Positions 7,300-13,728 of a stretch of DNA of 17,127 nt are shown one piece after another; the first letter of the stretch is position 1, and every line of letters begins with the position of its first letter. A model generated the notes under the pieces. It was not told where the DNA came from. It did not search any database and saw only the letters and a list, made by a program, of their open reading frames with translations. The stretch is from an uncultured Anaerolineales bacterium. GTDB lineage: Bacteria; Chloroflexota; Anaerolineae; Anaerolineales; UBA11657. Both the position numbers and the translations under genes were made by a program. The stretch covers positions 1 through 17,127 of the forward strand of contig CAJWGI010000001.1 of assembly GCA_913031335.1 (NCBI GenBank), read 5' to 3'.

Positions 7300-8580
7300 T
7301 TATCCGAACAGGTCTTTCACTTTGTAAAGCCCGCGGATGAGTTCGTCTACCTCGTCTCGGGTATTATACAAATAAAAAGATGCTCGCGCTGTTGCCACCA
7401 AATTAAACCGGTCGTGCAACGGCATGGCGCAATGATGGCCCGCCCGAACCGCCACGCCAGAAGTATCGAGCACCTGAGCAATATCGTGCGGGTGAACGCC
7501 CTCGAGAGTGAATGCCGCCACACCACCCCGCACTCCGCCAGCCGGTCCGTAAACCGTCACTCCGGGAAACTCCTCTAGCCGCTCGAGCGCGTATTTAATC
7601 AGCCATTGCTCGTGCTGCCAGATAGCGTCCATGCCGACATCGGTAAGAAAATCAACCGCCGCGCCAAGACCAATCGCTTCCCCAATCGGAGGCGTCCCAG
7701 CCTCGAACTTGTAGGGTATTTCGTTCGGCTCGAAATCACGCAGATACACGCGCTTTATCATGTCTCCTCCCCCAAGAAATGGCGGCATCAACTGCAAAAG
7801 CTCGGCCCGCCCCCACAACACACCCACACCGGTAGGCCCACACATTTTATGCCCAGAGAATGCGAAAAAGTCGGCGCCAAGCGCCTGCACATCCACCGGC
7901 AAGTGTGGCGCGGATTGCGCTCCGTCCACCACGGTCAACGCGCCCACCGACCGCGCTTTTTCGGCAATCCGCGCGAGCGGGTTTACAGTACCCAGCACAT
8001 TGGAGACATGCGTAATGCACACCGCCTTCGGTTTGTTGCGCAGTAGTTTGTCAAACTCTGATTGGTCAAGTTCCCCGTCATCCCTCACGGGGATAATGTC
8101 GATGCGCAAATCCTTTTCGGTCGCGAGCATCTGCCAGGGGACAAGATTAGAGTGGTGCTCCATTTCCGTCAAGACAATCCTGTCTCCCTTGTACAAATTG
8201 GCCCGGCCCCACGATTGTGCCACCAAGTTTAATGCCTGGGTGGCATTTCCCGTAAAAATGACCTCCCGAGCAGCCCCCGCGTTGATGAAGTCTGCAATGC
8301 GCTCACGCGCACCCTCATATTGAGTAGTCGCCTCCTCGGCCAAAGTATGGATCCCACGATGCACATTCGCGTTGCAGTCGCGATAAAAGCGCTCTACCTT
8401 TTCCAGTACCTGTCTCGGCTTCTGTGATGTCGCCGCCGAGTCAAGGTAGACGAGCGGAACACCGTCGCGCACCTCCCGATTCAGCGTCGGGAATTCCGAG
8501 CGTATGCTCGCACTATCCAGTGTCATCGCTTGCGCCGCAATCCCTGTGTTCAGCATGAGTGCTTTTTGAGCAGGCTCCAT
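7300..8580 (-). CDS. sufS: Cysteine desulfurase SufS (class V aminotransferase fold, PLP)
   Basis: SufS converts cysteine to alanine and holds the sulfur as a persulfide. The 426-residue sequence has YLDSAATSQKP (45-55), HRGIHTLAEEAT (74-85), EMEHHSNLVPWQ (139-150), DGAQSAPHLPVD (219-230) and the PLP lysine in FSGHKMCGPTG (Lys245). The persulfide Cys is in VRAGHHCAMPLH (Cys384), the class II desulfurase motif with a short loop. Together these separate it from IscS/NifS. The N-terminus carries about 18 residues ahead of the usual start (MTLDSASIRSEFP), so Met19 (8526) is a possible alternative. The ATG at 8580 has a GGGAG upstream at about 11 bases. It sits 15 bp after sufD and 14 bp before sufU, the classical arrangement for direct SufS-SufU partnership. 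Confidence 0.97.
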   Translation of the reverse strand: MEPAQKALMLNTGIAAQAMTLDSASIRSEFPTLNREVRDGVPLVYLDSAATSQKPRQVLEKVERFYRDCNANVHRGIHTLAEEATTQYEGARERIADFINAGAAREVIFTGNATQALNLVAQSWGRANLYKGDRIVLTEMEHHSNLVPWQMLATEKDLRIDIIPVRDDGELDQSEFDKLLRNKPKAVCITHVSNVLGTVNPLARIAEKARSVGALTVVDGAQSAPHLPVDVQALGADFFAFSGHKMCGPTGVGVLWGRAELLQLMPPFLGGGDMIKRVYLRDFEPNEIPYKFEAGTPPIGEAIGLGAAVDFLTDVGMDAIWQHEQWLIKYALERLEEFPGVTVYGPAGGVRGGVAAFTLEGVHPHDIAQVLDTSGVAVRAGHHCAMPLHDRFNLVATARASFYLYNTRDEVDELIRGLYKVKDLFG

Positions 8581-8595
8581 CGGGAGCGCATCTCC

Positions 8596-9960
8596 CTATG
8601 GAGCCATCTTTTCGATCACAGTGTCCTTTAGTCGATTGCGCACGCCCTCGAAAGGGATGCGCTGCATGATGGGATCAAAGAATCCGTCCACCATTAATTT
8701 GCGTGCGTCATCGTATGCCATGCCCCGCGACATGAGATAAAACAGGTGCTCGTCCTCTAGTCTTCCCACTGTCGCAGCGTGGGTGCACCGAACGTCATCC
8801 GCCTGTATCTCGAGCCCAGGAATGGAATCGGCTCGCGTCTCGCTGCTGAGCAGTAGATTGCGATTAGCTTGAAAGCCGTCTGCTTTTTGCGCGCCAGGCG
8901 CGACATTAATCATGCCCTGCCAGACGGAGCGGCTTTGATCACGTAAAGCACCCTTGAAAAGTAGATCACTGGTCTGCCCCTCTGCAAAATGGTTTTGCTG
9001 AGTATCATGGTCCAAATGCTGTTTTCCAGCCGTAAAATAGAACCCGGACATGCGCCCACGCGCGCCTCTGCCCGCAAGGTCTAGGTCGAGAAAGGCCTTA
9101 GTCAATTTACTTCCAACAGATCCAAAAATCCAATCCAGGTTGCCCTCGACCCCAACTCTCGCTCTCTCATGCGAAAAATGCCAGCAGCTGTCACCAAGCG
9201 TTTGCAACTCTACAAAGGTGAGTTCCGCGCCATCCCCGACAAAAACCTCCACAGTGCCCGCGTGCAGTTGCTCTTTTTTCATCGCTCTAGAACACAATTC
9301 ATGCACAAATGTGAGCGATGCTCCTTGCTCTACTATCACCACGACGCGCGAAAACTGCGCGAGACCATTGGACCACAGCACCGAATGGAGCGGTCGCTTG
9401 AGCACGACACCGGCCGGCACCAACACGAACACACCTTGGTCGGCGAGCGCCGCAGCCATGGCAGCGTGTTTGCCTTCCCGGCTCGGGACAAGTTTGCCGA
9501 TATGACGCGCTACCTGCCCTGGGTGGGTGCGAGTAGCAGCAAGCAAATCCGTGAATAGCACGCCCTGCTCGGCGGCCTCATCATCCAGAGTGCGCTCCAC
9601 AATTTGCCCGTTAGCAACAATAATCTGGCCGCCCTGCTTTCTACTCACCAGAGGTTTTTTAAAGCGAGCAGGGACACGCCCATTTGACCCAGACCGCGAC
9701 ACATTCCCTAGGAGCGTATCTGGCACTACCTCATTCCATCGTAGCGCCCGTATGTCTGTCCGGCGCCATGCCTCGTCTTCAAGCGTCGGCATCGGCATGG
9801 CCCGATATGCCCGCCACGCCCGCATGCGCTCATCCGCGTACCATTCGCCATCATGCAGCACTTGCGAAAGCCTTTGGATGTCAGCTTTCTCCAGCAAAAG
9901 GTCCGCTCCGGCGTCCCGCGCTTCTTGCTTCCCGATTGCAGCACTTTTAGCTTTCGTCAT
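8596..9960 (-). CDS. sufD: Fe-S cluster assembly scaffold component SufD
   Basis: SufD forms the SufBC2D complex with SufB and SufC, and is needed for iron acquisition and cluster assembly. The 454 residues have a helical N-terminal domain, including the WRRTDIRALRW motif near 65-75, and a long right-handed beta-helix from about 110. The C-terminal helical tail [27 protein letters not shown] (401-427) is shared by SufB and SufD. SufD identity is supported by DDVRCTHAATVG (388-399), where His394 matches the conserved His in other SufD proteins near the SufB interface. The ATG at 9960 has only a weak ribosome site. A 98-bp gap separates it from sufB, unusually long for this operon. Confidence 0.94.
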   Translation of the reverse strand: MTKAKSAAIGKQEARDAGADLLLEKADIQRLSQVLHDGEWYADERMRAWRAYRAMPMPTLEDEAWRRTDIRALRWNEVVPDTLLGNVSRSGSNGRVPARFKKPLVSRKQGGQIIVANGQIVERTLDDEAAEQGVLFTDLLAATRTHPGQVARHIGKLVPSREGKHAAMAAALADQGVFVLVPAGVVLKRPLHSVLWSNGLAQFSRVVVIVEQGASLTFVHELCSRAMKKEQLHAGTVEVFVGDGAELTFVELQTLGDSCWHFSHERARVGVEGNLDWIFGSVGSKLTKAFLDLDLAGRGARGRMSGFYFTAGKQHLDHDTQQNHFAEGQTSDLLFKGALRDQSRSVWQGMINVAPGAQKADGFQANRNLLLSSETRADSIPGLEIQADDVRCTHAATVGRLEDEHLFYLMSRGMAYDDARKLMVDGFFDPIMQRIPFEGVRNRLKDTVIEKMAP

Positions 9961-10017
9961 CTCTCAGTCGGCCTTACCCGCCCAATCCAGCAAAACGGGG
10001 CGAGGTAAGAGCATCAC

Positions 10018-10051
10018 CGCGCCTCATTAACACCCATTTTCGCGCCTCATT
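10018..10051. repeat. 11-bp direct repeat in the sufB-sufD spacer
   Basis: CGCGCCTCATT occurs at 10018-10028 and again at 10041-10051, 23 bp apart (two turns of the helix). On the sufD-sense strand each copy reads AATGAGGCGCG, and each contains an ATG opening a tiny frame: one of 7 codons and one of 17 codons, both beginning MRR. No ribosome site in front of them is convincing. The remainder of the 98-bp spacer has no recognisable promoter. Confidence 0.5.
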
Positions 10052-10058
10052 TCCCGCG

Positions 10059-11477
10059 TCAGCCAATCGAACCTTCCATTTGCAGCTGAATCAATCTGTT
10101 CATCTCAATCGCATATTCCATCGGAAGTTCTTTTACCAACGGTTCGATGAAGCCGGACACCACCATCGATGAAGCTTCCTCCTCGGAGAGACCACGGCTC
10201 ATTAGGTAAAAGAGCTGGTCCTCGCCGACCTTGGAGACTGAGGCCTCATGCCCTACCGAAACGTCGTCTTCGTCAATCTCGATATACGGATATGTGTCCG
10301 AGCGAGATTGGTCGTCAATCAATAGCGCGTCACACACCACATTCGACCGCGCCCCGCTGCAACCTTCGTACACCTTCAATAACCCCCGGTACGTCGCGCG
10401 CCCCCCGCCTCGCGAAATCGATTTCGAGATGATTTTTGATGTCGTTTTTGGCGCGCCGTGCACAATCTTCGCACCAGCATCCTGATGCTGGCCCGGCCCG
10501 GCAAACGCTATCGAGAGAACCTCCCCGTGCGCGCCCGGTTCCAGCAGGTACACAGACGGATATTTCATGGTAAGTTTGGAGCCAAGGTTGCCGTCCACCC
10601 ATTCCATCACCGCATCTTGATACGCGGCAGCCCGCTTCGTCACCAGGTTGTACACATTTGACGACCAGTTCTGAATGGTAGTGTATCGACAACGGGCGCC
10701 CTTCTTCACCACTATTTCCACTACCGCGGAGTGGAGAGAATCGGCAGCATATGTTGGCGCCGTGCATCCTTCCACATAATGCACCTTAGCGCCTTCGTCC
10801 ACTATGATTAGCGTTCGCTCGAATTGCCCTGCATTCCTAGAATTGATTCGAAAGTATGCCTGTAGCGGCATTTCCACATGCACGCCCGGTGGCACATAGA
10901 TGAATGAACCCCCTGACCACACCGCAGAGTTCAGCGCTGCGAATTTGTTGTCGGTCGGTGGAATGAGCTTGCTAAAATACTCCCCCACCAGCGCTTCGTG
11001 CTCGCGAAGTCCGTCATCCATGCCAAGGAAAATAACGCCTTTCGTTTCTAAATCCTTCTGAATATTGTGATACACCACCTCAGAATCGTACTGCGCGCCA
11101 ACACCGGAAAGAAAGCGCTGTTCCGCCTCCGGAATTCCAAGCCGGTCGAAAGTATTCTTCACCTCATCAGAGACGTCGTCCCAACTCCGCGCACCCTCAT
11201 CCGGCGGTTTGATGTAATAATAGATGTCGTCGAAATCTATCTGACCAACATCTCCTCCCCACTCGGGCAGAGGCTTCCTCAAGAAAATGTCGAGCGACCG
11301 ATGCCTGAATCGACGCATCCATTCGGGCTCATCCTTCAAGTCGCATATCTGGTCAACGACATCATGGTCGATACCCTTGCGCGTCTTGTATGTGTACGTG
11401 TCCTTCTCGTGAAAGCCGTACTTCTCGGTGTAACTCTCGTTGATTGCCGTTACGATGGCCTGTTCTTGCGAAGTCAT
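10059..11477 (-). CDS. sufB: Fe-S cluster assembly scaffold SufB
   Basis: SufB is the core scaffold of the SUF system, on which sulfur and iron are assembled inside the SufBC2D complex. The 472 residues are the standard length. Typical stretches are [17 protein letters not shown] (20-36), [16 protein letters not shown] (50-65), [22 protein letters not shown] (191-212) and [18 protein letters not shown] (291-308). The key cluster-related Cys is Cys382 in [12 protein letters not shown], followed by [21 protein letters not shown] (409-429) with conserved Glu411. Those correspond to E. coli Cys405 and Glu434. The ATG at 11477 has GGGAG five bases upstream, directly beside a palindrome (11486-11501). 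Stop TGA. Confidence 0.97.
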   Translation of the reverse strand: MTSQEQAIVTAINESYTEKYGFHEKDTYTYKTRKGIDHDVVDQICDLKDEPEWMRRFRHRSLDIFLRKPLPEWGGDVGQIDFDDIYYYIKPPDEGARSWDDVSDEVKNTFDRLGIPEAEQRFLSGVGAQYDSEVVYHNIQKDLETKGVIFLGMDDGLREHEALVGEYFSKLIPPTDNKFAALNSAVWSGGSFIYVPPGVHVEMPLQAYFRINSRNAGQFERTLIIVDEGAKVHYVEGCTAPTYAADSLHSAVVEIVVKKGARCRYTTIQNWSSNVYNLVTKRAAAYQDAVMEWVDGNLGSKLTMKYPSVYLLEPGAHGEVLSIAFAGPGQHQDAGAKIVHGAPKTTSKIISKSISRGGGRATYRGLLKVYEGCSGARSNVVCDALLIDDQSRSDTYPYIEIDEDDVSVGHEASVSKVGEDQLFYLMSRGLSEEEASSMVVSGFIEPLVKELPMEYAIEMNRLIQLQMEGSIG

Positions 11478-11485
11478 CTCAACTC

Positions 11486-11501
11486 CCGTAGATATCTACG
11501 G
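11486..11501 (-). promoter_or_regulatory. 16-bp perfect palindrome covering the sufB ribosome site
   Basis: CCGTAGATATCTACGG is its own reverse complement. In the sufC-sufB mRNA it can fold as a 6-bp stem (CCGTAG/CTACGG) with an AUAU tetraloop. The last two G of the stem are the first two of the sufB Shine-Dalgarno GGGAG, so the hairpin partly hides that site. It could instead be a protein operator or a processing site. The palindrome is seen directly; its function is inference. Confidence 0.5.
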
Positions 11502-11522
11502 CGAAATTCGAGGCCACAGCCA

Positions 11523-12302
11523 TCATGCGCCAACCCCATTACCATGCGCAGCGCGCACCCACTCGTAGCCGCGCTCCTCGAGTTGATGCGCCAAGTCCGC
11601 ACCGCCAGATTCAACAATGCGGCCCTCAAACATCACATGCACTCGGTCAGGTTGAATGTATCTCAGCACGCGTTGATAATGCGTAATCACCAGCACACCC
11701 AGGTCGGGACCGACAAGCTGGTTGACCCCGCCAGCTACAATCTTCAGTGCATCAATGTCAAGGCCCGAGTCGGTCTCGTCAAGGATGGCGATATCAGGCT
11801 CTAGAGTCGCCAGCTGCAGAATCTCGGCGCGCTTCTTCTCGCCGCCAGAAAAGCCGTCATTCAAGTAGCGTCCGGCCACATCCTCCGGCATGTCCAGCGA
11901 CGCCATCTTCTCCCTCAACAGGCTGCGGAACTTCCTAATCGAGATCCCCCGGTCTTTCGGGTCTTCGGCTTTTCTGCGGGAGTTGATCGCAGTGCGCAGA
12001 AAGTTTGCCACCGTTACGCCCGGGATTGCCACCGGATATTGAAAGGCTAGGAAAAGCCCCATCCGCGCACGTTCATCCGGGCTAAGTTCCAGCACGTCGA
12101 TTCCCTTGAATGTTACCTGCCCGGCCGTCACTTTGTAGCCAGGGTGGCCCATAAGCGCATACGCGAGCGTGCTTTTTCCGCTACCGTTCGGACCCATCAA
12201 GGCGTGGATTTCGCCTTGTTTTATTTTCAGGTCAACCCCGCGCAATATATCCTTGTCCGCAATTGATACTTGGACGTTCTGAATCTCAAGCATTGATGCC
12301 AT
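11523..12302 (-). CDS. sufC: SUF ATPase SufC
   Basis: SufC is the ABC-type ATPase that drives conformational changes in SufBC2D during cluster assembly; it is cytosolic and not a transporter. The 259 residues contain Walker A GPNGSGKST (37-45), Q-loop Gln88 in LAFQYPVAIPGV, the signature FSGGEKKRAEIL (151-162), Walker B IAILDETDSGLD (171-182, Glu176 catalytic) and H-loop His208. The EKKR signature and DETDSGLD motif are specific for SufC among ABC ATPases. It is the first gene of the operon, with its own promoter at 12340-12368. The ATG at 12302 follows GGGAG by 10 bases; Met4 (12293) is a possible alternative. The sufB start is 45 bp downstream. Confidence 0.97.
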   Translation of the reverse strand: MASMLEIQNVQVSIADKDILRGVDLKIKQGEIHALMGPNGSGKSTLAYALMGHPGYKVTAGQVTFKGIDVLELSPDERARMGLFLAFQYPVAIPGVTVANFLRTAINSRRKAEDPKDRGISIRKFRSLLREKMASLDMPEDVAGRYLNDGFSGGEKKRAEILQLATLEPDIAILDETDSGLDIDALKIVAGGVNQLVGPDLGVLVITHYQRVLRYIQPDRVHVMFEGRIVESGGADLAHQLEERGYEWVRAAHGNGVGA

Positions 12303-12339
12303 TGTTGTGCAACTCCCGTGTTCTGATGTGAGCGGCGGA

Positions 12340-12368
12340 ATTATACCATTCAGTCATTCGGGCGTCAA
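12340..12368 (-). promoter_or_regulatory. sufC operon sigma70-type promoter (extended -10)
   Basis: Reading the - strand, TTGACG (12368-12363) is followed by 17 bp and TATAAT (12345-12340). The three bases before the -10 are TGG, an extended -10 element. Five of six -35 positions and all -10 positions match consensus, with ideal spacing. The expected start is near 12333, giving a leader of about 31 nt containing the sufC ribosome site. This makes the SUF operon independent of the upstream J-like gene. Confidence 0.85.
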
Positions 12369-12374
12369 TATTTC

Positions 12375-12386
12375 AGACGGCCGTCT
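12375..12386. promoter_or_regulatory. 12-bp palindrome just upstream of the sufC -35 (operator candidate)
   Basis: AGACGGCCGTCT is a perfect palindrome ending 6 bp before the -35 of the sufC promoter, centred near -48. It is followed on the + strand by a T-run, but no + strand gene ends here and the stem would leave only a 4-bp helix, so a terminator is unlikely. A regulator binding at this position would act as an activator or roadblock. Confidence 0.4.
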
Positions 12387-12423
12387 TTTTTATCCGTGTG
12401 CGGGTGCGCTCTAAATGATCTAC

Positions 12424-13272
12424 CTAATCAACCTCCAGCACAGTCAGATCGTCAAGGTTGCCCTCGATTGTCATCACCGATACCGCTGTCCAACCGCCGT
12501 TCGATGACGGCCGAGGCGCATTGGTTATGACCACCCATTCGCCATCGCTGCTACGGCCTGTAAGCGTGACGCAGTCCCCCTCCAAAATATACCCGATGGC
12601 CCGAAACGCAGTCGCCGGGCCCGTGCGCACATTCACCGATGCCACATTCGGGCATGCTCGTAGTTCCACCGGGGTAGGCGTCAGCGCCGCGCGAGCAGCA
12701 TCCGCGGTCGCCGTAATACCAGCGGTGTAATCTAGCAGCGCCCCACGGGTAGCAGTGGCATGCAGCGCCTCCACCGTGGCAGTGTAGGCGAGCGTATTCG
12801 CCTCGTATTCCGTCGGCATATCGGTAACCTGACCCGTCGGTTTCTGCGCCACGAGCGTTACCGCAGCTTCCATGCTTTCACCAACACCTGCAGGCCGCCG
12901 CACCGCCCCAACAAAGTACAATCCGTACCCAACTGCAGCCAACATACCCACAAACAGTCCCGTGGAGATGCCCACCGATATCAAGCTCTTGCGCCGGTTC
13001 GAGGCTGAATCTCGGCCAACCTGGGCTTTGGAGACGGGTACCTCATTCTTCGTCCCGCGAGCGGCCCGGCTGCGCTGCACATAAGCGACACGCCGCATAG
13101 GGTCTTTCAACTCCCGATAGGCCCATTCGATCTCAGCCAATGTCAAATTTTCATCAGCAGAAGGATTCTCATCCCCTCGCTGAACATTCATCATTCTGTA
13201 AGCCGCCTCGATGACCCTCCATTCTGTATCGGGCGCGACGTCAAGAATATCGAAAGGGTCGCGCTTATCCAT
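12424..13272 (-). CDS. Membrane protein with degenerate J-like N-terminus and extracellular SH3b domain
   Basis: This 282-residue protein starts DPFDILDVAPDTEWRVIEAAYRMM (5-28), with the helix I/II pattern of a DnaJ J-domain. The HPD tripeptide that stimulates DnaK is missing: the loop reads NVQRGDENPSADEN (29-42) and then the LAEIEWAYRELKDPMRRVAYV helix III/IV pattern (45-65). A basic linker leads to one transmembrane segment (about 97-123). The outside part is Ala/Thr-rich (about 130-200) and ends in a bacterial SH3 domain (about 205-270) with ASVNVRTGPATAFRAIGYI and WVVITNA. Predicted topology is J-like part inside, SH3 part outside. It is transcribed towards sufC but separated by 121 bp and a strong promoter. 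It may couple an inside partner to the cell wall; this is inference. Function is unknown. Confidence 0.8.
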   Translation of the reverse strand: MDKRDPFDILDVAPDTEWRVIEAAYRMMNVQRGDENPSADENLTLAEIEWAYRELKDPMRRVAYVQRSRAARGTKNEVPVSKAQVGRDSASNRRKSLISVGISTGLFVGMLAAVGYGLYFVGAVRRPAGVGESMEAAVTLVAQKPTGQVTDMPTEYEANTLAYTATVEALHATATRGALLDYTAGITATADAARAALTPTPVELRACPNVASVNVRTGPATAFRAIGYILEGDCVTLTGRSSDGEWVVITNAPRPSSNGGWTAVSVMTIEGNLDDLTVLEVD

Positions 13273-13305
13273 TGGTCATGGTTTTCCCGTGTAAACATAC
13301 ATATC

Positions 13306-13334
13306 TTGACACGCCATTCCGACAATGATACACT
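13306..13334 (+). promoter_or_regulatory. Sigma70-type promoter of the MIP18-family gene
   Basis: TTGACA (13306-13311) is a perfect -35 box. It is followed by 17 bp and TACACT (13329-13334), with TGA directly in front (extended -10). The expected start is near 13341, leaving a leader of about 31 nt before the ATG at 13372. The open frame of the gene reaches back into this element, but a TTG start inside a -35 box is not credible. Confidence 0.8.
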
Positions 13335-13340
13335 GGTTCA

Positions 13341-13355
13341 AGGTCGAGTTGACCT
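13341..13355. promoter_or_regulatory. Inverted repeat at the predicted start of the MIP18-family transcript
   Basis: AGGTC (13341-13345) and GACCT (13351-13355) are exact inverted repeats around 5 bp. They coincide with the predicted transcription start, so the element could be a repressor operator or a short 5' hairpin. Five-base arms can occur by chance. Confidence 0.3.
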
Positions 13356-13371
13356 CGCATCCACAAGAAAC

Positions 13372-13698
13372 ATGCCCGACACGCCCGCAGCAAATACCGC
13401 CGAAAACCCCGAAGCCAACGCGATACGCGACGCTCTCCGCGAAGTAATGGATCCTGAACTTGGGATGAGCGTGGTCGAGCTGGGCCTCATCCGCGACATA
13501 GAAATCAATGCAGAAAGCGCCACTGTCTTCATGATTTTGACCACACCTTTCTGTCCCTACGGCCCGGCATTACTGGAATCCGTTCGCACCACTGCGGAGA
13601 AAGCAGCATCCGTGCCAACCGAGGTGGAGATGGGTACCGAAATGTGGACGCCCGAGATGATGGAAGATGGCGCCGGCGGAGATTGGGGCCTGTTCTGA
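13372..13698 (+). CDS. MIP18/DUF59-family iron-sulfur assembly factor (SufT-like)
   Basis: This small 108-residue protein has one MIP18 (DUF59) domain. Members such as SufT, PaaD and eukaryotic CIA2 help mature or deliver Fe-S clusters. Visible signature: IRDALREVMDPELGMSVVELGLIRDIEI (18-45) with the DPE at 27-29, then FMILTTPFCPYGPALLESV (53-71) holding the conserved Cys61. The end WTPEMMEDG is common in this group. It has no P-loop, so it is not an ApbC/Mrp fusion. The ATG at 13372 is chosen because the upstream part of the frame is promoter. The first 16 residues are low-complexity and not conserved. The nearby SUF operon supports a role in Fe-S delivery. It is not called sufT because other DUF59 roles cannot be excluded. 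Confidence 0.88.
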   Translation: MPDTPAANTAENPEANAIRDALREVMDPELGMSVVELGLIRDIEINAESATVFMILTTPFCPYGPALLESVRTTAEKAASVPTEVEMGTEMWTPEMMEDGAGGDWGLF

Positions 13699-13728
13699 AC
13701 CAGTCCCGCCGACCTGCGCGCTCGCCAA

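Noticed and set aside
7760..8323. Open frame of 187 codons on the + strand
   Set aside because: Antisense to the well-conserved core of sufS, with no ribosome site or recognisable domain.
9527..10030. Open frame of 167 codons on the + strand
   Set aside because: Antisense to sufD, Ser/Arg-rich with no domain; a shadow frame.
11067..11804. Long open frame (245 codons) on the + strand
   Set aside because: It lies antisense across the sufC-sufB boundary, both of which are unambiguous. The translation has no recognisable motif, and long antisense frames are expected at this GC content.
12375..12392. Rho-independent terminator (palindrome followed by a T-run on the + strand)
   Set aside because: No + strand gene ends upstream, and the loop requirement leaves only a 4-bp stem; an operator reading is preferred.
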